Shown: piece after piece, positions 25,700 through 34,298 of the stretch
Numbering within the stretch: the first letter of the stretch is position 1
Layout: the number at the start of each line of letters is the position of its first letter
Origin: Jeotgalibacillus alimentarius
Lineage (GTDB): Bacteria; Bacillota; Bacilli; Bacillales; Jeotgalibacillaceae
Reading direction: 5' to 3'
DNA length: 61,208 nt
Assembly (NCBI RefSeq): GCF_000829445.1
Contig: NZ_JXRQ01000011.1
Coordinates: 1 to 61,208, forward strand
Notes under the pieces: generated by a model
Told to the model about the DNA's origin: nothing
Seen by the model: the letters and a program-made list of their open reading frames with translations, nothing else
Databases searched by the model: none
Program-made: the position numbers and the translations under genes

Positions 25700-26483
25700 C
25701 AGAAAAAATCTCTTCCTGTTGCTTAATATATTCAATCGTGCGGTCATTAAATTCCTGCGGCTGGTCAATATTACACACATGACCAGACTTACGGATTGTC
25801 ACATAACTTAAAGATGGATCGCGCTTAATAAGCTCCTCAACAGGTGCCCTGAAAAGGTAATCCTCCTGTCCCATGACAAAGAAAGTAGGGACACCTTTAT
25901 GATCAAGCTGTAGCTTTGCCAGATAAGGATTAATCATTTTAGTCAGCGAGAACCATTTGATAAATTCCTTCTGACACATCTTCTTAGCGGAATTCACAAA
26001 AGCAAGGCGTGATTCCTCGTGGCGTCTGTTTGGCATAATGATCCATGCAAACAGTTTGTATAGCAGCATATATGGGATAAAGCGCTTTGTTGTACGTCCG
26101 ACCCACAATAAAAACTTCGTGCGGATATCAAGCTGAATGATTGCGCCGCACAGTGTCTGCGAGCGGACATACCGCGTATACTCACTTGTTATCGTCTGAA
26201 CGACAATTGTCCCGAGTGAGATCCCGATAAAATGTGAATGAGCTATTTTTTCAGCATCAAGTACATCAATGACTTCTTTTGCAATTTCTCTGAATGTGTC
26301 ACCTTTTCTCCAGCGGCCGCGCTCAGATTGGCCGTGCCCGCGGAGATCGATTACAAGTACATTAAAATGTTTTCTATATTCTTTAATCTGTTTGAACCAT
26401 ATGCTCGAACTGCCTCCCGCTCCGTGAATGAATGTCACCCAGGGGAGGGACTGCTGTCTGAAATACGTACGATAATGAAGCAA
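25689..26483 (-). CDS. Alpha/beta hydrolase
   Basis: A 264-aa hydrolase with the oxyanion motif 'FIHGAGGSSSIW', 'DLRGHGQSERG', nucleophile Ser in 'GISLGT' (about S95), acid in 'GQEDYLF' and catalytic His in 'KSGHVCNID'. It starts with TTG at 26483, 8 bp after AAAGGAG on the minus strand. No signal peptide, so it is cytosolic. Substrate is unknown; similar Bacillales proteins are annotated as carboxylesterase-type hydrolases. Confidence 0.9.
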   Translation of the reverse strand: MLHYRTYFRQQSLPWVTFIHGAGGSSSIWFKQIKEYRKHFNVLVIDLRGHGQSERGRWRKGDTFREIAKEVIDVLDAEKIAHSHFIGISLGTIVVQTITSEYTRYVRSQTLCGAIIQLDIRTKFLLWVGRTTKRFIPYMLLYKLFAWIIMPNRRHEESRLAFVNSAKKMCQKEFIKWFSLTKMINPYLAKLQLDHKGVPTFFVMGQEDYLFRAPVEELIKRDPSLSYVTIRKSGHVCNIDQPQEFNDRTIEYIKQQEEIFSVTG

Positions 26484-26550
26484 AGGGGCAACTCCTTTAC
26501 AAACTTTTTCTTCTACTATCTAAACACACTATGAAGCTCTTAATCAACTG

Positions 26551-26895
26551 TTAGTGGGTTTCAAAATACAGGTGTTTGTGCAGACTGCAGCCGGGATTAA
26601 AGGCTGAATTGCATGAAGGGCATGCTGAATTTGACTGCAAATATTCGTCAATTGTCAACTCAATTCCACATTTCCCGCACAGAATTGCTTTTTCGCTAAA
26701 ACGTTCAGCAGGCCATACCTGTCTATGTCCGCAGCCATTTTCATCGTGACAGCTGACACAGGGGAAGTATTGTCCGCAGCAATAAAATTTGATTGCAATA
26801 ATATCTTTTTCGCTGTGATAGTGGGTACATCTCGTTTCAGAATCTATGACAGCACCGTACACAGGATGCCCGTGAATAATTTGTGTCGATTTCAT
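26551..26895 (-). CDS. CHY zinc finger protein
   Basis: A 114-aa cysteine/histidine-rich protein of the CHY-type zinc finger family: 'TRCTHYHSEKDIIAIKF', 'CCGQYFPCVSCHDENGCGHR' and two later CxxC pairs ('CGKC', 'CPSC'). The motifs predict several zinc sites. Eukaryotic relatives (Hot13, Pirh2) handle thiols or ubiquitin; the bacterial function is unknown. ATG at 26895 follows AAGAGGTGA on the minus strand, giving the family start. Confidence 0.92.
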   Translation of the reverse strand: MKSTQIIHGHPVYGAVIDSETRCTHYHSEKDIIAIKFYCCGQYFPCVSCHDENGCGHRQVWPAERFSEKAILCGKCGIELTIDEYLQSNSACPSCNSAFNPGCSLHKHLYFETH

Positions 26896-26998
26896 TTTTT
26901 CACCTCTTATACACCAGATTACCATAATGAAAATCCGGCTTCTCCATTTTACCTAAAAGGTGTATGATAGCGTTAACAAAAAATCAGAAGGTGATCAT

Positions 26999-28759
26999 AT
27001 GCTCGTACTTGCTATGATTGAGCGTCTGGGTATCATCGTTACAGTTGCTTTTCTGCTAACGAGATTACCATTTTTCAGAAGACTGTTCGACTCACAATCT
27101 AAAATTGATAACAAACAGCGGATTCTGCTGGTAATTGTCTTTGGCTGCTTTGGCATCATCGGCACGTATACAGGTATTATTGTCAATCCGATTGAAGATT
27201 CGATGGACCGGTGGACAAGAGTGCTGAATGATGATGAAGCAATTGCGAATTCAAGAGTACTCGGCGTCGTTGTAGCAGGTCTGCTCGGAGGCTGGCGCAT
27301 TGGCGTCGGTGCAGGGCTGATTGCCGGGATCCACCGGATGACGCTTGGTGGCTTTACCGGCATTGCATGCGGAGTGGCCACGATTATTGCCGGGATCCTT
27401 GCAGTCATAATTTCAAAAAAGCAGAAGAAGAACAGAATTATTTCACCACAGGCTGCCTTTATTGTAGGCGCTTCTGCTGAGGCTGTACAAATGCTGATCA
27501 TTCTGGGGGTAGCACGGCCTTTTGAACGGTCTGTTGCACTTGTAGAGGAGATTGGGCTGCCAATGATCCTCGCAAATGGAATTGGTACAGCATTATTCGT
27601 CCTGATTATCAAAAGCGTTATTCAGGAAGAGGAGCGTATGGGGGCTGTTCAATCCCAGAAAGCACTCCGGATCGCCAATTTGACACTTACGCATATGAGA
27701 AAAGGGTTAACACCTGTATCTGCAGCAGAAGTATGCGCGATACTATATAAGGAAATTCCATCTTTAGCGGTCGCGATTACAGACCGTAAAAAAATTCTGT
27801 CTCATATCGGCAGCGGTTTGGATCACCACGGGGCAGGGGAAGAAATACGGACTGAAGCCACAAGATACGTGATTGAATCCGGACAGGGCGTGACAGTAGG
27901 TAAAGACTCTATTCAGTGCATGGACCCTGACTGCATGCTTCAGGCGGCTGTCATTGCGCCTCTTAAAAGAAAAGACCAGACAATCGGCACGTTAAAAGTA
28001 TACTTTTCATCAGAACGTGCGATCTCGCCTATTATGCTTGAATTGATTAACGGTCTGACAACTTTATTAAGTCATCAGCTTGAAATTGCAGATGGGGAGA
28101 AACACCGTGAACTTGCGAGAGAATCTGAGATCAGGATGCTTCAGGCGCAGGTCAGTCCTCACTTTTTATTTAACGCACTAAACACGATTGTATCGCTGAT
28201 CAGAACAAATCCGGACCATGCAAGAAAGCTGTTGATCTCATTATCAGCGTTTTTCAGACAGAACTTAGCAGGTACTACAAGAAAAGTCTCTACACTAAGT
28301 GAAGAGATTGACCATGTAAAATCATATTTATCAATTGAGGAAGCCAGATTTTATGATCGCCTGGACGTCCTTTATGAAATTGAGGATGCCGCGCTGTCAG
28401 CATCTGTTCCGCCGCTCACTCTGCAGCCACTCGTTGAAAACGCAGTAAAGCACGGGCTGAAGGCGAAAAGCGAAGAAGGCAGATTGATTGTAAGAGCCTT
28501 TAGAGATAGGGACAGAATCAGAATCGAAGTTGAAGACAATGGAGAAGGAATTGAAAAAACCCGGATCGAATCACTCCTTGAAAGTGCAGTCACATCTGAA
28601 AAAGGAACCGGGATTGGTCTATATAATCTGAATGAACGCCTGATCAAAATCATCGGTGAGCAGTCAAAGCTGACTATTCAATCAGCAGAAAAGAAGGGAA
28701 CCATCGTCAGCTTCTCGGTTCCCTATCCAAATGAAGAATTTGCTAAAGGAGTTATGTAG
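26999..28759 (+). CDS. LytS-type sensor histidine kinase
   Basis: A 586-aa sensor kinase. Residues ~1-210 form the 5TM-5TMR_LYT membrane sensor with 'LLGGWRIGVGAGLIAGIHRMTLGG'-type sequence (two overlapping halves), then a GAF domain (~230-370), the His_kinase motif 'QAQVSPHFLFNALNTI' with the phospho-His, and an HATPase with 'LVENAVKHGL'. AGAAGGTGA precedes ATG 26999. It is followed after 2 bp by its LytTR response regulator and then cstA. BtsS/LytS relatives sense pyruvate, which would fit the neighbour. Confidence 0.93.
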   Translation: MLVLAMIERLGIIVTVAFLLTRLPFFRRLFDSQSKIDNKQRILLVIVFGCFGIIGTYTGIIVNPIEDSMDRWTRVLNDDEAIANSRVLGVVVAGLLGGWRIGVGAGLIAGIHRMTLGGFTGIACGVATIIAGILAVIISKKQKKNRIISPQAAFIVGASAEAVQMLIILGVARPFERSVALVEEIGLPMILANGIGTALFVLIIKSVIQEEERMGAVQSQKALRIANLTLTHMRKGLTPVSAAEVCAILYKEIPSLAVAITDRKKILSHIGSGLDHHGAGEEIRTEATRYVIESGQGVTVGKDSIQCMDPDCMLQAAVIAPLKRKDQTIGTLKVYFSSERAISPIMLELINGLTTLLSHQLEIADGEKHRELARESEIRMLQAQVSPHFLFNALNTIVSLIRTNPDHARKLLISLSAFFRQNLAGTTRKVSTLSEEIDHVKSYLSIEEARFYDRLDVLYEIEDAALSASVPPLTLQPLVENAVKHGLKAKSEEGRLIVRAFRDRDRIRIEVEDNGEGIEKTRIESLLESAVTSEKGTGIGLYNLNERLIKIIGEQSKLTIQSAEKKGTIVSFSVPYPNEEFAKGVM

Positions 28760-28761
28760 CC

Positions 28762-29481
28762 ATGGAAATACGGGCAGTGATCATTGATGATGAACCGCTC
28801 AGCAGGCAGGAACTGCTTCATTTATTAAAAGTCCATTCAGATATAATGGTGATCGGTGAAGCGCCGTCTGCAGAAAAAGGAATGGAAATGGTGCTTACAG
28901 AAGAACCGGACGTTCTGTTTCTGGATATAGAAATGACCGGTATGAACGGAGTGGAGCTGGCTGAAGCACTTCAGAAAATGAAAAAACCGCCGGCCATTAT
29001 TTTTGCAACGGCTTATCCGGATTATGCTGTAAAAGCCTTCAGGGTGGAAGCGGTCGACTATCTGCTGAAACCATTTGACGAAACACAGCTCGAGCAGGCC
29101 ATCAGGCGGTTAAAATTAAGAATACAACCCAAAGAAGTAAAGCTGCCTTCTGCCGGAAGACTGGCAGTGCAGAGTGAAGACAGGATCATTTATCTTGAGC
29201 CGGGTGAATTACTATATGTATACAGAGAAGGGCGCGATACGTTTCTGGTCAGTGAAAAAGGAACGTATCCAACTAAATCCTCTTTAAAGGATCTTGAAAA
29301 CAAGCTTAAGCCATTTTCATTTTTCCGGGTTCATAAAGGATATCTGGTGAACATTAAAAAAGTGGAAGAACTCGTCTCCTGGAGTACCAATGTATTTGAA
29401 CTGAAAGTAAGAAACAGTGATAAGCTGATTCCAGTCAGCAGAAATTATGTAAAAGATTTACGTGAAGCGCTTGAACTGTGA
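28762..29481 (+). CDS. LytTR family response regulator
   Basis: A 239-aa response regulator with an N-terminal receiver (acidic pair 'IIDDEP', phospho-acceptor D55 in 'LFLDIEM', Lys in 'LLKPF') and a C-terminal LytTR DNA-binding domain ('FFRVHKGYLVNIKKV', 'IPVSRNYVKDLREAL'). It is coupled to the LytS kinase. The stop codon is within the terminator hairpin. The likely target is the cstA promoter immediately downstream. Confidence 0.94.
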   Translation: MEIRAVIIDDEPLSRQELLHLLKVHSDIMVIGEAPSAEKGMEMVLTEEPDVLFLDIEMTGMNGVELAEALQKMKKPPAIIFATAYPDYAVKAFRVEAVDYLLKPFDETQLEQAIRRLKLRIQPKEVKLPSAGRLAVQSEDRIIYLEPGELLYVYREGRDTFLVSEKGTYPTKSSLKDLENKLKPFSFFRVHKGYLVNIKKVEELVSWSTNVFELKVRNSDKLIPVSRNYVKDLREALEL

Positions 29482-29516
29482 AGATTTTCTTCATACAGTT
29501 CAAGCGTTTATTTTTA
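29468..29516 (+). terminator. Terminator overlapping the response-regulator stop codon
   Basis: A 12-bp stem (29468-29479 with 29495-29506) plus inner GAAG/CTTC pairs, followed by TTTATTTTT. The TGA stop at 29479-29481 lies inside, so ribosomes finishing the gene would disturb the hairpin. Confidence 0.85.
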
Positions 29517-29541
29517 CTTTTCAAACCGGATTTACATCACG

Positions 29542-29558
29542 TTGTCCGTATTTTGTCC
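29542..29558 (+). promoter_or_regulatory. Candidate LytTR-type direct repeat upstream of cstA
   Basis: TTGTCC occurs at 29542-29547 and 29553-29558, an 11-bp step (one helical turn), 62 bp before cstA. LytTR regulators bind direct repeats, but the spacing is not the classical one, so this is tentative. Confidence 0.3.
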
Positions 29559-29619
29559 AAAAAATGAACAGAGCAGATAAAATGAAAGCGGATACAAAAA
29601 TGATGAGGGGGAAAGATAA

Positions 29620-31077
29620 ATGGTTACATTTCTCGTCGCAATCGCTCTATTAATTGTTGGGTATTTTACGTATGGTAAGTTTGTAGAGAAAGTATTCGGA
29701 GTGAAAGAAGAACGTATGACGCCCGCTTATGCCAATGCTGACGGTGTGGATTACGTGCCAATGGATACAAAAAGAAATTCAATGATTCAACTGCTGAATA
29801 TCGCAGGGGTCGGCCCGATTTTTGGTCCAATTATGGGGGCATTATACGGTCCGGTTGCATTTTTGTGGATCGTATTCGGCTGTATTTTTGCGGGAGCCGT
29901 TCATGATTACTTAACAGGCATGATTTCAATCAGAAACAGAGGGGCTCACCTTCCTGAACTTGCAGGGAAGTTCCTTGGAAAAGCCTTCAGACATGTTGTG
30001 AATGCATTCTCAATTCTATTGCTTGTACTTGTCGGAACAGTATTTGTCACTGCACCTGCTGCCCTGATCGCAGATATTTCACCTGCGTGGGTAACAATGG
30101 GTGCAATCGTTGTAGCAATATTCCTGTATTACATTGTGGCAACACTGCTTCCAGTTGATAAAGTCATTGGCCGTCTATATCCAATCTTCGGTGCACTGCT
30201 TGTCATTAGTGCAATTGGAGTTGGAGGTGCATTGATCGTGCAGGGGCACCCGATTCCTGAGATGACATTTGAAAATATGCATCCGGGTGGACTGGCGGTA
30301 TTCCCGCTATTGTTCCTGACCATTTCATGTGGTGCATTATCTGGATTCCATGCAACACAGTCACCAATCATTTCAAGAACGACTCAAAAAGAAAGCCAGG
30401 GAAGAAAAATCTTCTACGGTATGATGATCTTAGAGGGGATCATTGCAATGATCTGGGCAGCAGCCGGTATGGCGCTGTTCAGTGGAGAGGGTCTGAACGA
30501 AGTACTTGCTGCAGGCGGACCGGCAGCGGTTGTAAGAGAAGTGTCAATTACAACACTTGGTGCTGTTGGAGGTACACTTGCGATTCTTGGTGTCATCGTT
30601 CTGCCAATTACATCAGGGGATACTGCATTCAGAAGTGCACGTATGATTATTGCTGACTATATTAAAGTGGGTCAAAAGAGAATTTCAAACCGTCTCTGGA
30701 TTGCACTGCCGCTGTTTGTGATCTCAGTTGTGCTGACACAGGTAGACTTCAATCTGCTTTGGAGATACTTCTCCTGGGCGAATCAGTCAACGGCTATGAT
30801 CGCTTTATGGGTCGGTGCGATGTATCTTGCACTCCAGCGTAAAAATTTCTGGATTGCAGCAGTCCCGGCCGCATTTATTACGATGGCAACATTCACTTAT
30901 ATCCTGAATGCAGAGATTGGGTTCAGATTGCCGATTGAAGTTGCTTATGCAGGAGCTGCGCTAATCACAGCTGCATCAATTGCCGCATTCTTCTACACAG
31001 TCAAAGCACGTCTTGCCGCAAGCGACTCAGGTCTGCGTCCGATTGTGGTAGACGAGGAACTCGATCGCTCTGCTTGA
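29620..31077 (+). CDS. cstA: CstA family carbon starvation protein (probable pyruvate transporter)
   Basis: A 485-aa polytopic membrane protein of the CstA family, with the start 'FLVAIALLIVGYFTYGKFVEK', 'VPMDTKRNSMIQLLNIAGVGPIFGPI' in two conserved halves, 'GAVHDYLTGMISIRNRG', 'GFHATQSPIISRT' and 'TSGDTAFRSARMI'. It is the shorter class, lacking the long C-terminus of E. coli CstA (701 aa). Characterised relatives (BtsT, CstA) import pyruvate; some were linked to peptide use. The LytS/LytR pair directly upstream supports a nutrient-induced transporter. Confidence 0.93.
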   Translation: MVTFLVAIALLIVGYFTYGKFVEKVFGVKEERMTPAYANADGVDYVPMDTKRNSMIQLLNIAGVGPIFGPIMGALYGPVAFLWIVFGCIFAGAVHDYLTGMISIRNRGAHLPELAGKFLGKAFRHVVNAFSILLLVLVGTVFVTAPAALIADISPAWVTMGAIVVAIFLYYIVATLLPVDKVIGRLYPIFGALLVISAIGVGGALIVQGHPIPEMTFENMHPGGLAVFPLLFLTISCGALSGFHATQSPIISRTTQKESQGRKIFYGMMILEGIIAMIWAAAGMALFSGEGLNEVLAAGGPAAVVREVSITTLGAVGGTLAILGVIVLPITSGDTAFRSARMIIADYIKVGQKRISNRLWIALPLFVISVVLTQVDFNLLWRYFSWANQSTAMIALWVGAMYLALQRKNFWIAAVPAAFITMATFTYILNAEIGFRLPIEVAYAGAALITAASIAAFFYTVKARLAASDSGLRPIVVDEELDRSA

Positions 31078-31095
31078 TTTGTAGAACACGGGTCC

Positions 31096-31160
31096 TGGCG
31101 GATATGACCGGTAGATTGGCCGATGTGACCCGAAATCCTGACCGGGGACACTGTGCAGAT
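31096..31160. repeat. Short GC-rich array with 21-22 bp period (array II)
   Basis: Three related units start at 31096, 31117 and 31139 with core TGGCSGATRTGACC (third unit diverged). The array lies between the cstA stop and its terminator, so it would be in the cstA 3' untranslated region. The rest of 31161-31339 shows only the terminator. Confidence 0.5.
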
Positions 31161-31208
31161 TTTCCCTGAAGCTCAACTCAGCAGTCAACATTAATAAATA
31201 TATTTAAG

Positions 31209-31242
31209 AAAACCTTCTTTTTAACATAAGAAGGTTTTTTTG
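31209..31242 (+). terminator. Rho-independent terminator after cstA
   Basis: An 11-bp stem AAAACCTTCTT (31209-31219) / AAGAAGGTTTT (31228-31238) and T-run. Confidence 0.85.
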
Positions 31243-31339
31243 CGCTTCAATTAGGAAATAACAGCATTATACGCGCTTCTTATTCATTGTTTTAAGTCTG
31301 AAAATTCTATATATTTAAAGAAAGCGGAAGGAGCAGCCA

Positions 31340-31894
31340 ATGTCTGTAGCTGAATGGATATTTATCGTAGTCAGTATTGCATGGATTGGGGAATTTATAT
31401 TCTTCCGTAATCGTGGGACCGGCGAGGGAGACCCTTTGGAACAGAAGTCGTTTTATTATATTCTGTTGAGTCTGTTAGCGATGATTCTGCTGTCTCTTGT
31501 GCTTCAGGAAATGAGAGAGACTGCAGCAGGTGAAGCGCTGGTATGGATTGGCTTACTTCTTTTCACGCTGGGTGTGTTTTTAAGGTACTGGGGAATTCTT
31601 CATCTGAAAGCCCAGTTCACCCGGCATGTAACGGTGAGAGAAGGGGATCAGATTGTCAGTACAGGTCCTTACCGTAAGCTGCGTCACCCGCTATATACAG
31701 GTCTTTTTTTTATTGGTACAGGGATGACGCTTTTCTTTACAAGCATCATTGCAACAGTACTTGGCGCAGTAGCTCTAACCTTTACACTGTTAATCAGAAT
31801 CCGTTATGAAGAAAAGCTGCTTATATCAAAGTTCGGCCCGGAATATGAACAGTGGATGAAGCACAGATACAGGCTGATTCCATTTATATACTGA
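31340..31894 (+). CDS. Isoprenylcysteine carboxyl methyltransferase (ICMT)-family membrane methyltransferase
   Basis: A 184-aa membrane protein with about five hydrophobic segments and the ICMT/PEMT SAM-binding signature near the C-terminus: 'GPYRKLRHPLYTGLF' and 'RIRYEEKLLISKFGPEYEQW'. It has its own GGAAGGAG site and sits 18 bp upstream of a carotenoid oxygenase gene. Bacterial members methylate carboxyl or lipid head groups. With the neighbour making a carotenoid aldehyde/acid, O-methylation of a carotenoid carboxylate is an attractive but untested role. Confidence 0.85.
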   Translation: MSVAEWIFIVVSIAWIGEFIFFRNRGTGEGDPLEQKSFYYILLSLLAMILLSLVLQEMRETAAGEALVWIGLLLFTLGVFLRYWGILHLKAQFTRHVTVREGDQIVSTGPYRKLRHPLYTGLFFIGTGMTLFFTSIIATVLGAVALTFTLLIRIRYEEKLLISKFGPEYEQWMKHRYRLIPFIY

Positions 31895-31912
31895 TAAAAA
31901 GGGAGTGGGAGT

Positions 31913-33412
31913 ATGAAGAAAAAAGCAATCGTAGTTGGAGCTGGACTGGCAGGAATGTCAGCAGCAATCCGCCTTGCAGGAGACGGATATGATGTGAAGA
32001 TTATTGAAAAGAACAGCAATGTTGGCGGTAAGTTGAATAAAAGAGAAGGTAAAGGATTCAGTTTTGATACAGGTCCATCTATCCTGACAATGCCATGGGT
32101 ACTTGAGCAGCTGTTCTCAAGTGTACACAGACGCGTTGAAGATTACATAACGATTGAAAGAGTAGAGCCGCAGTGGCGCACTTTCTTCGAAGATGGGACA
32201 AAAATTGATGTCACAAGTGATCTGCCGGATATGCTTGAAGAAATGAAAAAGGTATCAGGTGACACTTCTGCAAAGCTGACAGAACTGATTCACTATGCTG
32301 AAAATATGTACGAGCTCTGTATGAAGAGCTTCTACAAATACAGCCTTGCCGACCTGAAAGATCTGAAGCAGCATCACACGCTGAAAGAACTGATGGCCAT
32401 GGATCCATTAAGTACAGTGGCTGATGGGACGAAGAAGCGTCTGAACAACAAGTACCTTGAACAGATGTTTAATTTCTTTGTCATGTACGTCGGCTCAAAC
32501 CCGTATCAGGCACCTGCCATTTTAAATCAGCTGATCTATGTGCAGCTTGGTCTTGGCATTCATTATGTAAAAGGCGGAATGTATAACATCGCTGAAGGAA
32601 TGAAAAAGCTGCTGAATGAACTGCGCGTGGATATTCAGCTGAATACGCCAGTTGATCACCTTGTGATTGAAGGGAAAGAAGTAAAGGGTATCCGCACAGC
32701 AGACGGTACACTGCACGAAGCAGATATTGTTGTATCAAACCTTGAAGCGATCCCTGCCTACCGCAGCCTAGTTCCTCATAAAGAAGGCAAAAAAGAAGCG
32801 AAGAAGCTGAACAAAAAGTTTGTACCGAGTGTATCAGGGCTTGTCCTTCTGCTTGGAGTTGACCGTCAATTTGAAGATCTGAAGCACCATAACTTCTTCT
32901 TCTCAGAAAATCCGGAGAAAGAGTTCCATGATATTTTTGAAAAAGGTATTCCATCAGATGATCCGACAGTCTATATTGGCATCTCAGCACGATCTGATGA
33001 GACGCAGGCACCAAAAGGCAAAGACAATCTGTTTGTCCTGACTCACGTGCCACCTCTAAAAGAAGGGGACCACGGTAAGTATGATTGGGCAGAGTACCGC
33101 GAGCTTGTGCTTGATAAGCTTGAACGTAACGGAATGAAGGGGCTGAGAGATTCAATTGAATTTGAATACCGCTTCACACCGGAAGACCTTGAAGAGCTAT
33201 ATGGACCAAATGGCGGTTCAATCTATGGCGTCGCTTCAGATAAGAAAAAAAATGGCGGATTTAAAATTCCTGCGAAGAGTGAACTCTACGATAACCTGTA
33301 CTTCGTAGGCGGTTCAACTCATCCTGGCGGAGGGGTTCCAATGGTTACGCTCTCAGGCCAGCTGACAGCAGACCTGATCAAAGAACACGAAACACAAAAG
33401 CAGCCATCATAA
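31913..33412 (+). CDS. crtP: Phytoene desaturase-family carotenoid oxygenase (CrtP/CrtNb-like)
   Basis: A 499-aa FAD-dependent enzyme with the dinucleotide motif 'VVGAGLAGMSAAIRLAGDGY'. Residues recall S. aureus CrtP more than CrtN: 'FDTGPSILTMP', 'QWRTFFEDGT', 'YVGSNPYQAPA', 'HHNFFFSEN', 'GSIYGVASDKKKN' and the C-terminal 'GGVPMVTLSGQ'. CrtP oxidises the terminal methyl of 4,4'-diaponeurosporene to an aldehyde. Pigment-forming genes crtM/crtN are not in the window. Desaturase activity cannot be excluded. Confidence 0.85.
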   Translation: MKKKAIVVGAGLAGMSAAIRLAGDGYDVKIIEKNSNVGGKLNKREGKGFSFDTGPSILTMPWVLEQLFSSVHRRVEDYITIERVEPQWRTFFEDGTKIDVTSDLPDMLEEMKKVSGDTSAKLTELIHYAENMYELCMKSFYKYSLADLKDLKQHHTLKELMAMDPLSTVADGTKKRLNNKYLEQMFNFFVMYVGSNPYQAPAILNQLIYVQLGLGIHYVKGGMYNIAEGMKKLLNELRVDIQLNTPVDHLVIEGKEVKGIRTADGTLHEADIVVSNLEAIPAYRSLVPHKEGKKEAKKLNKKFVPSVSGLVLLLGVDRQFEDLKHHNFFFSENPEKEFHDIFEKGIPSDDPTVYIGISARSDETQAPKGKDNLFVLTHVPPLKEGDHGKYDWAEYRELVLDKLERNGMKGLRDSIEFEYRFTPEDLEELYGPNGGSIYGVASDKKKNGGFKIPAKSELYDNLYFVGGSTHPGGGVPMVTLSGQLTADLIKEHETQKQPS

Positions 33413-33429
33413 ATAAATGATCATCAGGT

Positions 33430-33476
33430 ACTGTACGGCATGTCAGTAATTATTGACGTGACGTACAGTTTTTTTA
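33430..33476 (+). terminator. Terminator after the carotenoid oxygenase gene
   Basis: A long stem: ACTGTACG (33430-33437) / CGTACAGT (33462-33469) and CATGTCA / TGACGTG, with one mismatch between, followed by seven or more T. Confidence 0.92.
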
Positions 33477-33570
33477 TATGCAGTAAAATTAATTGCATTG
33501 TAAACAGGAATTTCCAATAATCTGCAGAATATAACAGAAGGCTATATTAGCCCAATGTTGTTTTAGCACA

Positions 33571-33722
33571 GCTGGTGATTGCAGCTGAAGGGGGACGACT
33601 CCAGCAGGAGCAGCGTGACAGGTGAGACCCCGCAAGCGCCCCGCGCTGAGGAGGTCCGATTGAACCGGAGCCAAAAGACGGCTCATGCGGAAAGCGTTCC
33701 CCCTGAAGCGGAAATCAACAGC
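33571..33722 (+). repeat. Interspersed repeat family A, subtype A1 (copy 4)
   Basis: A 152-bp element with terminal GCTGGTGATT / AATCAACAGC, the shared 'GGGGGACGACTCCAGCAGGAG', read in two parts, 'GACAGGTGAGACCCCGC' and 'GGAAAGCGTTCCCCCTGAAGCGG'. Flanking 'CCAATGTTGTTTTAGC' is shared with copy 8 at 53245, so the full unit is longer. Its right end is only 49 bp from the next gene. Confidence 0.88.
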
Positions 33723-33771
33723 CACCTGTTACAGAGCTTAAAAGAAAAAGAATGCAGGGGATGGACTGACG

Positions 33772-34251
33772 ATGAAATTAAAAAAATCTGCAAAAAACGG
33801 TTTAATCGTTATTGCGCTCACAACAACTACCATTATGACTGTGAATCTGATGGTCTCAGTGCCTGCATACAACGGCGCCAGTGCATCTGACTATCTGGAA
33901 AGAGAAGTAGCTTATACAAATAATCAGGGGGAAGTAACGGATTCTTTTAAAGTATATGGTGGAAATGAAAATGAGCTATATATCTGGTATGCCTTTGATG
34001 AGTTTCTGGCAGCAGAAAATGAGACAGGATCAAGCGCATCGCTTGCCGTCAAACTGCTGTTAGAGAACGGAAAAGTAGTGGGCCATGAAGTACCCGAGGA
34101 GGGTGAACTGTATGTGGACAGTATGAAGGAATTATTCCCCTGGCATGTCAGATGGCGTATGCCCCATGGGGATGTACCTTCATCCATTGAAAGAGAGATT
34201 GAGATGGAGCAGGCACGCATTCTCGCAGAAATGAAAGAAAATGAAGAGTAG
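33772..34251 (+). CDS. Small exported protein of unknown function
   Basis: A 159-aa protein with a basic N-terminus and a hydrophobic signal/anchor (about residues 9-30, possible cleavage after 'ASA'). A mostly acidic exported domain with no motif I recognise ('YTNNQGEVTDSFKVYGGNENELYIWYAF' in two parts) and a charged C-terminal helix follow. The ribosome site GCAGGGGATGG is moderate. Any promoter must lie within or just after the family A repeat upstream, since only 49 bp separate them. A terminator shared with the BCCT gene follows. Confidence 0.75.
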   Translation: MKLKKSAKNGLIVIALTTTTIMTVNLMVSVPAYNGASASDYLEREVAYTNNQGEVTDSFKVYGGNENELYIWYAFDEFLAAENETGSSASLAVKLLLENGKVVGHEVPEEGELYVDSMKELFPWHVRWRMPHGDVPSSIEREIEMEQARILAEMKENEE

Positions 34252-34261
34252 GTAACAGCAA

Positions 34262-34296
34262 TAAAAACTGCCGGGATCACCTCCCGGCAGTTTTTG
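34262..34296. terminator. Bidirectional terminator before the BCCT gene
   Basis: A 12-bp stem AAACTGCCGGGA (34265-34276) / TCCCGGCAGTTT (34282-34293) with A-run and T-run flanks. Confidence 0.95.
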
Positions 34297-34298
34297 TG

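Noticed and set aside
33489-33725. Open frames with 'DFRFRG' peptides across family A repeats (also 37267-37536 and 53237-53503)
   Set aside because: They are chance translations of the interspersed repeat, recur with every copy, and have no ribosome sites.
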